Positions 26,202-37,540 of a stretch of 60,000 nucleotides of DNA are shown in pieces. Below the pieces are notes generated by a model that was not told the DNA's origin, ran no database searches, and saw only the letters and a list, made by a program, of their open reading frames with translations. Both the position numbers and the translations under genes were made by a program. Every line of letters begins with the position of its first letter. Position 1 is the first letter of the stretch. Source of the stretch: Lingula anatina (Eukaryota > Brachiopoda > Lingulata > Lingulida > Lingulidae); contig NW_019775413.1 in the NCBI RefSeq assembly GCF_001039355.2, positions 421,237-481,236 of the forward strand, read 5' to 3'.

Positions 26202-27023
26202 CTACCGGCGTAGGCAACCATGGCTTTGCAGATTTCTGTTAAATACATTCATGGAAGCGACCTCTTTTTGGCCCATTTCAGCTTTGCAGCTCTCAGAAAC
26301 ACTGCCCTTTGCCATATAAATGCAGTGCATGAATTGAACGTAATGGTCAACTCGGCTGAAAGAAAAAGCTTTGGCATTAACTTGAATTTTTTATTGATTG
26401 CAGTTAAATTGTATTTTATTGATTGCACACACAAGCACATTGAATAAATGGATTGCGACAGTATTAGCAGTTATCACAGTAGTTTTACATATTTATCACA
26501 ATAACATACATGTATACAGATCGCAGTTACGCGATGAGGCACGTGTGTGGTTTATCCAATTTAGATACATGACTGTCACCGATCAAACTGGAGAAAACCT
26601 GTAATTTATATACCTACCTGACGCAGTCTGTTGATTTCATCTTAGGGACCTGACGGTAACATCCCGCGTACTTAACTATGATCTCATCATTGCAGCCTAA
26701 ACAAATCATTTCAAACATTATTTTAATGTGTCTCCTCATAAGTCATCTCCTCATAAACAGGTTATCAAAATGTCTAAGGTAAGGGATGTATAATGTTAAT
26801 TGTATAAATCTTTTTGTAATAAAAGACACGCACCGCTCCTAACATAAGCAAAAAACATAATATTCCAAGCTTACGACTGACAACAGTTGTGCTCTGTAGT
26901 AGCAAGTAACTTGTCAAATACAACCCATTATTTTACCTGATTTCTTGCTTATTATTTTTTCGGAGTCCATTAGTTCTCTGAGAAAAAGTTTCAATAGGGA
27001 CACATCGTCTTCGGTCTGCAATC
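26202..27023 (-). CDS. Secreted six-cysteine protein B, first copy (exons 2-4 only)
   Basis: Minus-strand exons 27023-26937, 26696-26618 and 26355-26202 correspond one to one to exons 2-4 of gene B at 35072-35894, with the same lengths, splice sites and stop. The matching signal-peptide exon is missing because the block breaks off before the N at 28276. Against the other copy I see three differences in 320 coding bases, all changing an amino acid: Thr/Ile in exon 2, and Val/Ile and Ser/Ala in exon 4. Best read as the other allele of gene B rather than a separate locus. Confidence 0.7.
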
Positions 27024-28159
27024 CTGAAATATAAATGTGAACATGTTCTAATGGAACCGAGAAGATCGAGTTACTGTAGATTTGAACGAGTCCAACAAAA
27101 ATCTGAACCACAAACAGTGAGTCATAGATGAACATATGCTACGAACTACAAACTACGAACTACGGGAACCCGAAATAAAATAGCGGGTGGAAGTTAATTC
27201 TCAAGGAGAAAAAATACAATCTGAGTGTAAGAGTTCATAATACCGAAGTACTACAAAAGAAAAAAAACCAGACTTGCATCATTTCTCTAAAATCAGTGCA
27301 GTCTTGAGGGCAGTGGAGGCTGTAAGGGGCACGGACAATAACATGTCCCCCACCATTTTTGAACTACGCTGTACTAGTATCTGATCCTAGATGAAAAACT
27401 GTAGTTTGTTCAAAGACCCGAGACAATGATTTGCTTGGGCTTATTAGAGCATTAGTTCTTGCTGCCATTGCTCAAGACATCAAGATTTTAAAGCACTTCG
27501 CCATCACTGTTAGTTGATATAGTATTTGAAAATAGAAAACTAAAAATATTCCAAGTGGTAACAGCCTAATCAAAAATATGTTCAAGGGTTTAGAGGCTGT
27601 AATCAGGCTCTGCTGGCTTTCGCAGGTGATCACACATAGAACTCGAAGGTAATCCCAACTCACTCTGGTGATATGAGCCAATAAGAGGTAATACTGCATT
27701 GACCTGCTTTAAGACGTGCGTTTTCCTTCCAACTTCTTTTCTTTCTATTGTGAGCAAAGAATAAATAACGATGCATACAGACGAGACTCAATACGATACG
27801 CATAGAAGAAAATGTTTGAGTAAGGAGTTGTCCAAATAAAAACAGGTTGTATATTTCATATGAAAAGGAGCTGACAGCCTAAGGTGGCATTCCTGTAGAT
27901 GCTGAGTTTTACATTGTCAATAAAAACATATAAGACAGCTTTAGAATGTTTATAATGCTCATTCAAACGTCTACGCGCTCAAATAATGCTCTTTATTACA
28001 TGCGTCTTCCCTTAACTTATTATGTTTTTAAAATCTTCCTGTCCTGGTGCTTCGAATGCCGTTTATATAACCAGTCTCTGATGTCTACTCGGCTTCATGC
28101 CCGTTTATTCTGGCTGCGAGTGCCACCCCCTCAACCTCCACACACACACACACACACAT

Positions 28160-28340
28160 ACTTGTCTATGTGTACCAACCGAGGACATCAGCACAACACC
28201 ATACAACCGAGGACATCTTATTCCTTGGTTAAATCAAAATAAAAACATTCAATTTAGGGTAAAATCTATTCGAGTNAAAAGTGCACGGCGACGGCGACGA
28301 CGGCGACGACAGACGCAGATGATGGCTATATGTACAGACA
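28160..28340. other. Haplotype junction with isolated N, CGACGG repeat and perfect palindrome
   Basis: The single N at 28276 is followed by CGACGG-type repeats and by a perfect inverted repeat centred at 28343/28344 that extends a little past this interval (28329-28358). After that, the sequence picks up the second copy of the block. Bases 28160-28275 match neither copy. Confidence 0.7.
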
Positions 28341-28861
28341 CATCTGTGTCTGTACATAAAAAGGAAATGGCCACAGTGTGACCTTTGTCTGCCAAGATAC
28401 ATGTATGCTGTCTGAAATTTTCTTCCCTCCTGATTCTAGAATGCTTTTCTATAGATGTTATTGCCTTTAGAGATCACTCAGTGTTTCCTCAACGAATTGA
28501 TTTAGTGGACCAACTTATCCTCTTTATATGGATACTAACATTTTACACCTCAACATTGTGTTTTTCACAATGCTGAACACATCTAGTTACTTTCCCCCTC
28601 ATTATGTAACACTCCCGAGCTTGCATGAATGGCTGTTTAGATAGCATGTTGAAAGTTCAGGAACTGCAGTGAATAGCAGCTGAAATCAGTGGTGACTATT
28701 GGTTTACTTGCATAGTTTGAATGTTTTTGTTTTTGTTTTTGCACCATGGTGACCAAGAAGTGACACTGCACCCTGCCTCCTAACCCGTTCATCTCTTTCG
28801 ACACACCTAAAAGGTTGAGATTATACTGTATACGTCTAGACTTGTAGACGCTATATTATAC

Positions 28862-29578
28862 GGGGTCCGCCATATAGATAAACGTCCCAATAAAATATTC
28901 GTCCCGATAGATAGGCCCTACGTCTCTATACATACACGTCTCAATAGATTTACGTCTCGTTAAATTTAAGTTCCGATAGATCCACCAACAGTTTCCTATA
29001 AACCCACGTATCTTTAGATCCAGGTACCGCTAGATCCATCTATCTGACATCGTAATTAATCGGCTAAAATGCCGATATAAACTTGAGATACAGGTATGAG
29101 GCTTTCGAGAGATAGTCTGGATGCGAGTACTGACCCACTCAGTGAGATGACTTAATTACAACCTGATATTTATTTATTTATATATTTATTAGGTGTTCAA
29201 ACAAGATATAGGCCTACATGTACATGTACGTTCGCGTCTACACGTCTTTACTATCGTTTACTATCATTTACTCCATTCCGCAATGTACGCACGTAACTTC
29301 ATCAATGTAAACTACTTGGACATAAAAACGACACAGATTCGTTATCACGTCCAAGATGTAAGTAACTTCTATATATATGCAGCCGATTTTTGCCTGCAAA
29401 CTTTGGGTATGTTTGTCAACCATACAGTAATGGTTTCTATCAAGTAGGCCTATACAAGACAGTTATCAGGCAGAATCATTCATGAAATGCCCAAATAAAT
29501 CATACACAGTATAAAATAAGAAGGGTTTACTTGTAAAACTCTTAACATTATTTCATCAACTTTTGCCGAGTTCTTAAT

Positions 29579-29619
<41 letters not shown>

Positions 29620-30153
29620 TGGATTAATCGCTATGAAAAAATATATAATCTTAGGTTCCTGTCAGAAGCCTTCGTAATCAAAACTAAATGAATGTAACAT
29701 GAGAATAACAAAACATCTAGTGAAATCATAAATTTCTGTCAGATAATGCATTAGTAGGCCTAATGTAAATTACCCGAGTATTGCGTAAAAACGATCTTTA
29801 GTAGAATAATAAATTGCTGAAAGGATTAATATGTGTTCTCTCGTTTTAAACAGTGCATTTTATGTACTGAGTAGTATACCAACCATTTTGAGCAATAGTG
29901 TACCTGTAATGGATCTATCGGTATTTGGATCTAAAAATACGTGGATCTATAGGTATGCTGATTTAAAGGACGTGGGTTTATGAGGACGTCGTATCTATAG
30001 GAACGCAAATTTATAGGACGGTGGTAAAAAATCGGATCTATCGGTATTTAAATCTAAAAAGACGTTTTTTCAGTTTTCCCTTTATGTATCTATCGGTAAC
30101 GGGAGTATAGGGACGTGTAATATTTTGGGACTAAATTTTATCCGTACGTACCC
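28862..30153. mobile_element. Non-autonomous DNA transposon with subterminal repeats, 8-bp target duplication
   Basis: A 1292-base insertion present only in the second copy of the block. It is flanked by TATTATAC on both sides (28854-28861, 30154-30161), exactly the uninterrupted site at about 21954-21961 in the first copy. The ends are GGGGTCCGCC and GTACGTACCC. Both ends carry arrays of a degenerate motif like GGATCTATCGGTA, in opposite orientations. An 8-bp duplication and subterminal repeats fit a hAT-type element. No transposase frame is visible. A TG microsatellite sits at 29583-29614. Confidence 0.8.
29583..29614. repeat. (TG)n microsatellite inside the transposon
   Basis: About 16 TG units within the 28862-30153 insertion. 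Confidence 0.95.
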
Positions 30154-30356
30154 TATTATACAACAATGCCACTCATAAGTACAAATGTAAGTACTCATAA
30201 CAATATAGTATGTGGCGCAGTAGTAAAGGGAACAAACTCGTCGCACTTTAGGTAACTCTTCATTCTAATTGATATCACTGTGATTCATCCACATTAATTT
30301 TCCCTGTAGCACTTCCTTCCCTTAAATACAAGTTGTTGGTACCACTTATATATGAC

Positions 30357-30408
30357 CCATAGCTCACGTAACTGTGACCATACACAACAGTATCAAGTAT
30401 TTTTCCAT
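30357..30408 (-). pseudogene. Decayed signal-peptide exon of the secreted family
   Basis: Minus-strand remnant aligning with exon 1 of gene A and its flanks. It starts MEKYLILLCMVTVT and then hits an in-frame TGA where functional copies have a serine codon. The donor reads GTCATA instead of GTAAGT because of a small insertion, and the upstream TATA box is changed. Upstream leader and downstream intron still match gene A, so it arose by duplication of the exon-1 region and has since decayed. It lies within gene A intron 1 of the second copy only. Confidence 0.7.
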
Positions 30409-30954
30409 TTTCTTTTGAATGTGGTTTTTCAATGTAGGTACACTGTATTGTATCCTTGCTGCCACTCAATTTAGACGGTTAGCTGCATATACCGTCGTGA
30501 CTGGATTAAAGATGGGGTTTCCTGTATGTGGTTGAGCATATCAGTCTGCTCTCTAGAAAGTGCCCCGTAAACTTCGTGAGAAATTTTAATATTGCTTCAC
30601 AGTTGCTAGAACTACAGGAAATAAAATTTCAGCTGGTAACAAAGAGATACTTAATGGCACTTATGCAGTGATTTCACCAAACGGACATTCGAACATGAAT
30701 AAAGGGATAGAATACCAAAAAGGGAATGGCCACGGTGTAGCCTAAGCCTGCCAAGATACACGTAGGCTGTCTGGATTTTTTTCACTTATAGTTACAGAAT
30801 ATTTTTATAGATATTATTGCCTTTAGAGATCATGCAGTACATGTATTTTCTCAACGAAATCATTTCGTAGGCCCACTCAGTATCTTTATGTGGATACTAC
30901 ACTAATACTCTCAACACATTTTTCACAATGCTGATCACATCAAGTTACTTTACC

Positions 30955-31315
30955 CATTGCAAAATGCACAACTAATTTTCTTTATGATTGTTTTAAAGCT
31001 AGGGATATGAAAATTGCATCCATGCTGAATAAAACCTAGATTAACTGACGATGCAGTTTTCATATCCCCCTAAATAATAGTTAGTTTAATATAAGGTTTA
31101 GTGTAGCCTATTCTAGTTGAATCAGATTTTTTTTTTTTTTGTTATCCCTATATTGATCTTTATTGAGTAGTACTTGTACTTTCCCTGCTTTAGTCTAGAC
31201 ATTATATAATGTATATCAAACTGTATATGGTAATCACTCTGCGGATTACTTCTTGTATTTGTATTTGATCATGCCCGGATGTAGGGCGATTGTCAATAAA
31301 CTTCTGGTTCTGATT
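30955..31315. mobile_element. Probable retroelement 3' fragment
   Basis: About 360 bases present here but absent from the otherwise related segment near 21690. It ends CAATAAACTTCTGGTTCTGATT, which resembles the polyadenylation-signal tail and short terminal repeat of a LINE or SINE. It also contains a T run (31128-31140) and a 19-base-arm hairpin at 31002-31070. Identity not established. Confidence 0.35.
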
Positions 31316-32271
31316 CCTTCGTAATGTAACACTCCAGTCTTTGTATGAATGACTGTTTAGAAGATTGAAAGTTCAGGAACTACATTGAATAACAATTGAA
31401 ATCAGCGATGACTATTGGTTACTTTAATTAGTTTGAATGATTAGTTTGCTTTTTGCTCCACCAGGCTGACAACGCCAGTGACCCCCCCTGGCCCCCCCCC
31501 CCCCCCCTTCGTCATTCTATTTGGACACACCTAAAAGGTTGAGATTTATCAAGTTTCAGACCGGTTTACGCTATATATTATAACAAAGCCACCTTGTCTC
31601 CCCGTAGTGCTAGACCAATTTCATTTAGCCAGATCGTTTCCATGACTTTACAACCAAACCCAATATGGAGGTGCAAATGAGGTCACAGGCAACCTCTTAA
31701 AATATTTAGTGCACAGATTGCTAACTACGTTTGATAATTTTAGTGTCCCAAATAAAGAAGTTTGTATCAAAGATTCACCCTCCTGGAACCATGAATAATA
31801 AAAAATTATTCATCGCATAATCCCAAAAAAGAAACATACGTTACTGTCATAAATGCAAAACATCCAGCTGGGGAAACATTTTACTCACTTTGAAAACTCA
31901 ATTATCACTAAATTTGTTCTTTAATTTATCAGACAGTACATCGCCTCCTCCACCCTTATCCTATACATTAGTTCATTATTTGAATCAGTTTCATATTAAC
32001 AGAATTTTCTTTCAGTTCCCAACCAAGTACTCATTAATTCCTTTAGTCGAAATAGTTTTCAATTTTCCACACTTTTTCATCAGTGTAGTATTATTGGCAG
32101 CATAGTATATGGTGCAGTAGTAAAAACAACAAACTCATTTGCACCTTACACGTAAGTAGCTCATCTTGTAAATGTAAATCGCTGCATTGTGATTCAAGAT
32201 CAGGGAATATTCACTTACATTAATTTTCCCTGAAACACTTACTCTAAATACAAGTTGTTGGCGCCACTTAC

Positions 32272-32323
32272 CCAAAACTGACGTAACTGCGACCACACAC
32301 AACAAAATCAGGTATTTTGCCAT
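32272..32323 (-). CDS. Exon 1 of secreted gene A, second copy
   Basis: The same 52-base exon as 22826-22877, encoding the identical 17-residue signal peptide with one silent change at the last complete codon (TTA/TTG), and a GTAAGT donor. The downstream exons 2-4 of this copy are not in the window because the block starts only at intron 1, after the N at 28276. TATA element at 32427-32432. Confidence 0.75.
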
Positions 32324-33471
32324 TTTCCTTTAAATGTAGTTTCTCAACTGTGCCCTTGGTGCTACTCAGTTTAGAAGGTTAGCTGCAAATACCCGTCGTA
32401 ACTGGTTTAAGAATTCGGGCGTTTCCTTTATATCATGTATATGGTCCTGCTCTCTATAGAAGGTGATCCTTACCTTCGTGGGAAGAGGGCGACCATAACA
32501 AAGATCGCTTGCTTTTGGTGATGTAGGCGTGTTCCATAATTGTTGTTAGGCAATGACCTGGAACTTTCTTACAATGACCATCGTCTTATATTGTTAAGGG
32601 TTGGGACTCCTTAACTCAAAATACGTCTGACTAAAATAACAAAGGTAAAATGTTAGATAATATACACTGCTTTGGTTTGCAAATGATCACGTATCACAGT
32701 TTTAATAGTACCTTTCAACCAGACACATATCTTACATGACTAGTTTATGGGACAAAAAATACAGATTATCGGTAAACTTCACCCCGTCAAATCGGATGTT
32801 CCACAAAAATTAAATCAGCAGCCAAAATTTAAACCAATGCTGTATATTTGACAAAGCACAGTTTTTAAACATGTTGTGAAAGAAAACAATGACACCGCGA
32901 TTGTGTAAATATTCTCATTGTCTATGAGTTTCCATATTTGATTCTAAAATAATGTGCCGTAGTGCAGATTCTATGCATTAGACCCAAATGAGATTTTGGT
33001 GGAAAAAATGCTACTTCGCTGGGAGCAAGTTCTACATTTGTACATCGCTGAATAGGTCATTCCTCTTTCCCTCTTTCTGATCTCGTTGCAGAATTAAAAG
33101 AAACTGATTGGAAAGTATCAGCTTTGTTTGTTCAAGATATGAAAGATTACTTTATTATTTTACCTTTTGCACAAAATCACTTTAATAAAGTTGGATTTTG
33201 AATACAAGAAAACTATTTTAGCACAGACGTTCCTGTACAGTCTTGCTTATACAGGCTTCATTAAAACAATAATTAAAAAAGCACAGTAAAAAAATCTTCA
33301 TTTAGAAATAATTTTTATCTCCCCTCAGAGCCATACTTATTCTGAAACTCCTCTGATAACTATTTGACCACGACTGTGTGATCATGGGAAATTCGAATAA
33401 AGCCACGCCCGGCTTGGCCCATCTAGAGCAAATCATACCTCAAAATAAATACAGTCGATAAGGCTTCGTTC

Positions 33472-33968
33472 ACATGGAAAGTCTATTTTCTAAAAATCTA
33501 TTTTCTATTCGCGGTATCTTATGATCAGTCTGTGCCCTGAATATCCCGCGGCGTAATTACTAGCAGCGCGAGCCAGTTACTTATACAAAGCTGTAATTAA
33601 TTCTCGGCTGTGCTCGCATTCTATAAAATCTCATCCTCCGTTGCCGCATCGCTTGCCATCGGATCATGACGGTTGCACTCGTATCTGTCGTGTGTATAGC
33701 TTCTTCATCTTCCTCGTCTTGTTGTTGCACAAAATCGACAAACACATTTTTCAAAGCAACCGCGACCGTCATTAACTTTCTAACTTCCTACTGCGCATGC
33801 GTCAAGGTATCAGAATCTCCTCCGAGCACAGCCGAGAATAATTACAGCTTTGGAAGTAACTGGCTCGCGCTGCCAGTAATTACGCTGCGGGATAATCAGG
33901 GCACAGACCGTGATCACAAGATATACCGCGAATAGAAAATAGATTTTTAGAAAATAGACTTTCCATGT
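33472..33968. mobile_element. MITE with ~145-base terminal inverted repeats
   Basis: The left arm 33472-33616 and right arm 33823-33968 are near-perfect reverse complements, starting ACATGGAAAGTCTATTTTCT. They enclose about 206 bases with a short frame rich in acidic then basic residues. The element is absent from the first copy, where 450 unrelated bases occupy this position (about 24014-24463). A foldback-type or PIF/Harbinger-derived element is possible but unproven. Confidence 0.75.
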
Positions 33969-34183
33969 CATTTACTTATTCTATTTATTAATTGTTTCAT
34001 ACAGTCATGCTAACCGACACAAGGTAAAACATAGACGTGTACGATCTTCCTTTATACCTCTGAAGCCTTCCTTACGGCTCCTCTAGTAAAATCCCGCATT
34101 CCTACCCCTTTTCCTTTCTCGTTATGTACAGTTAAATCCCGAACCTTTTGGAAGTAAAGATGGGCTACACTCTAGCCTGTTAC

Positions 34184-34351
34184 AGAAATACGTGACTTGA
34201 TTACTTCATTATAGAACAGGACGACAGTAATGGAAACTACTAGAAATGCGACAGTTGAACCAGTTTTGAATGTCTTCTCTGAACGCAATCCCCTCACCTC
34301 AGCATGCTGACATGCGTGGATTCTGGCACAGAGATCGAATTGACGAAGCAT
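34184..34351 (-). CDS. Possible type II membrane-protein first exon, second copy
   Basis: Counterpart of 24668-24841, two codons shorter through an in-frame 6-base deletion, with one replacement near the start (Pro to Leu). The hydrophobic span is unchanged. Confidence 0.28.
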
Positions 34352-35071
34352 TATCGATATTTTCAAACGTTGCGCATATTTGTTTTTGGTTTATCTAATT
34401 TTATTTCTAAATTATCCATTTTTCGCTGAAAAACATACTCTAGTGGCAGCACTTCACTTAAAAATTACATTGTAGGGCAATTTTCATATTTATCAAGCAT
34501 GTAGGCCTACTTATGCATAGCCTATGCATAACCACCTTTCTGTCTTAAAACTTCTGTGTTTTTTTAAACAGACTGAAGTATCGCAATATTGCAATTTTAG
34601 TGGTCAATGATGGTGAAGGAACCTTCCAATACACTAAACCTAATTATGACCAATATTTATTCATATGAAGTCATACATACACACAATGGACAATAGAAGT
34701 GTCACCCCCTGAATCAGAGTAATCAAGCAGGTACATCTTGAGTAGTTATAATGCCTGGTCTACTTGATGTTAATAAAATGATACCAGGAGCATATCATGT
34801 AAACAACTCATAGAAATAAAATACATAATACAAAGATCAGCAAAAACAATGATCAGCATAAAACAAATTGAACTTATAAAAATAAGATAGTACATGCATA
34901 TAGTGCCAAATGTATATGGTGTCCTGTAAGTTAACTCCCCTTAAGATTCGCCCTTTAATACAAGCATAATAAGCTGTTCCAGCTACTGTTCTTAAGCACA
35001 ATCATAACTGTTTCCATCATCAAGTATTAGAAGCATAATATACACAATCTTGTTTGCTTATTATAAATCAT

Positions 35072-37068
35072 CTACCGGCGTAGGCAACCATGGCTTTGCA
35101 GATTTCTGTTAAATACATTCATGGCAGCGACCTCTTTTTGGCCCATTTCAGCTTTGCAGCTCTCAGAAACACTGCCCTTTGCCATATAAATGCAGTGCAT
35201 GAATTGAATGTAATGGTCAACTCGGCTGAAAGAAAAAGCTTTGGCATTAACTTGATTTTTTTTTATTGATTGCAGTTAAAATGTATTTTATTGATTGCAC
35301 ACACAAGCACATTGAATAAATGGATTGGGACAGTATTAGCAGTTATCACAGTAGTTTTACATATTTATCACAATAACATACATGTATACAGATCGCAGTT
35401 ACGCGATGAGGCACGTGTGTGGTTTATCCAATTTAGATACATAACTGTCACCGATCAAACTTGAGAAAACCTGTAATTTATATACCTACCTGACGCAGTC
35501 TGTTGATTTCATCTTAGGGACCTGACGGTAACATCCCGCGTACTTAACTATGATCTCATCATTGCAGCCTAAACAAATCATTTCAATCATTATTTTAATG
35601 TGTCTCCTCATAAGTCATCTCCTCATAAACAGGTTATCAAAATGTCTAAGGTAAGGGATGTATAATGTTAATTGTATAAATCTTTTTGTAATAAAAGACA
35701 CGCACCACTCCTAACATAAGCAAAAAACATAATATTCCAAGCTTACGACTGACAACAGTTGTGCTCTGTAGTAGCAAGTAACTTGTCAAATACAACCATT
35801 ATTTTACCTGATTTCTTGCTTATTATTTTTTCGGAGTCCATTAGTTCTCTGAGAAAAAGTTTCAATAGGGACACATCGTCTTCGATCTGCAATCCTGAAA
35901 TATAAATGTGTACATGTTCTAATGGAACCGAGAAGATCGAGTTACTGTAGATTTGAACGAGTCCAACAAAAATCTGAACCACAAACAGTGAGTCATAGAT
36001 GAACATATGCTACGAACTACATGGGGAACCCGAAATAAAATAGCGGGTGGAAGTTAATTCTCACCCAAACAAGGAGAAAAAATACAATCTGAGTGTAAGC
36101 GTTCATAATACCGAAGTACTACAAAAAAAAAACAAAAAAAAAAAAAAAAAAAAAAAAAAAAACGGAGTTGCATCATTTCTCTAAAATCAGTGCAGTCTTG
36201 AGGGCAGTGGAGGCGGTAAGGGGCACGGACAATCACGTCTCCACCATTTTTTAACTTCAGCTGTACTAAACCGGCAAATACAGGGGCGATACGCCTGTTG
36301 TATCTGATCCTAGATGAAAAACTGTAGTTTGTTCAAAGACCCGAGACAATGATTTGCTTGGGCTTATTAGAGCATTAGTTCTTGCTGACATTGCTCAAGA
36401 CATCAAGATTTTAAAGCACTTCACCATCACTGATAGTTGATATAGTATTTGAAAATAGAAAACTAAAAATATTCCAAGTGGTAACAGCCTAATCAAAAAT
36501 ATGTTCAAGGGTTTAGAGGCTGTAATCAGGATCTGCTGGCTTTCGCAGGTGATCACACATAGGACTCGAAGGTAATCTCAACTCACTCTGGTGATATGAG
36601 CCAATAAGAGGTAATACTGCATTGACCTGCTTTAAGACGTGCATTTTTCTTCCAACTTCTTTGCTTTCTATTGTGAGCAAAGAATAAATAACGATGCATA
36701 CAGACGAGACTCAATACGATACGCATAGAAGAAAATGTTTGAGTAAGGAGTTGTCCAAATAAAAACAGGTTGTATATTTCATATGAAAAGGAGCTGACAG
36801 CCTAAGGTGGCATTCCTGTAGATGCTGAGTTTTACATTGTCAATAAAAACATATAAGACAGCTTTAGAATGTTTATAATGCTCATTCAAACGTCTACGCG
36901 CTCAAATAATGCTCTTTATTACATGCGTCTTCCCTTAACTTATTATGTTTTAAAAATCCTCCTGTCCTGGTGCCAGTCTCTGATGTCTGTTCGGCTTCAT
37001 GCCCGTTTATTCTGGCTGCGAGTGCCACCCCCTCAACCTCCACACACACACACACACGCACACACACA

Positions 37069-37113
<45 letters not shown>

Positions 37114-37494
37114 GACCAAGGTGTATAACCACGATGATTCGCGATGTCTTGGTGACTTTTTCACTTTCATAGTCTCGGCCTTTCTCTGCTTTAGGCGCCT
37201 ATTCGCGTTTTAACGATTGAAGTATCAAATAAAATAAAAAATGTCAAATCGCTAACGCCCTGTAATGCTCACAAGTGAAACTACCCTCAAGAGTTAGGCG
37301 AACAAATATTACCCCATGCCAAGGAGATCGTAGAGATCGCTTGGACAATACCTTGCAAGACCGTGCGATTAATGGTCATGAATCAAATATCCAGACGTAT
37401 CAATCCTGAAATGACGCATCACAATTTGTTTGTGTCACTTACCTAAAGATGCTGAAACTACCAACATACACAGAAAAATCAAATATCTTGCCAT
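35072..37494 (-). CDS. Secreted six-cysteine protein B (unrecognised family)
   Basis: Four minus-strand exons: 37494-37443 (signal peptide MARYLIFLCMLVVSASL), 35894-35808, 35568-35490 and 35225-35072 (stop TAG). They join in phases 1, 1 and 2 into 123 residues. Cysteine spacing is C-x10-C-x11-C-x12-C-x11-C-x23-C, matching protein A except for two extra residues in the fourth loop. Shared blocks with A are DxVSLL, ELMDSE, ISKKS, GC at the start of exon 3, CY after Cys2, SRVDH and CKxEMxQ. The C-terminus has three residues after the last cysteine. It is probably secreted and disulphide-bonded. The gene is head-to-tail with A, which points to tandem duplication. A TATATAAA element lies at 37540-37533. 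Function unknown. Confidence 0.8.
36124..36162. repeat. A-rich run
   Basis: Almost pure A tract in gene B intron 1. In the first copy it is much shorter (near 27256). Confidence 0.9.
37041..37110. repeat. (CA)n microsatellite
   Basis: Expanded CA repeat in gene B intron 1. The first copy has only about ten units at 28139-28159, just before homology is lost. Confidence 0.95.
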
Positions 37495-37532
37495 ATTTTT
37501 CACGATGTGGTCCCAAAAATATGCGTGTGTAA

Positions 37533-37540
37533 TTTATATA
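37533..37540 (-). promoter_or_regulatory. TATA box of secreted gene B
   Basis: It reads TATATAAA on the minus strand, 39 bases upstream of the gene B start codon. If used, the 5' leader would be very short. Confidence 0.45.

Larger units (their letters stand above)
21456..28160. repeat. First copy of the large duplicated block (secreted-gene cluster)
   Basis: This block recurs at 28340-37035. Matching parts are 21456-21961 with 28340-28860, 21961-22045 with 30154-30243, and 22050 onward with 31557 onward up to the CA repeat at 28139 / 37041. Copies differ by scattered substitutions, small indels and whole-element insertions. The copy ends shortly before an isolated N at 28276. It contains exon 1 of gene A and exons 2-4 of gene B. 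Confidence 0.85.
28340..37035. repeat. Second copy of the large duplicated block
   Basis: Counterpart of 21456-28160, longer because it also holds a 1.29-kb transposon (28862-30153) and a further segment (30243-31556) that the first copy lacks. It carries exon 1 of gene A (32323-32272) and exons 2-4 of gene B. Gene B exon 1 lies just to the right, at 37494. Confidence 0.85.

Noticed and set aside
33581-33935. Short frames in the foldback element as a transposase gene
   Set aside because: At 60-90 residues they are far too short and lack any catalytic motif I can see; at most a remnant.
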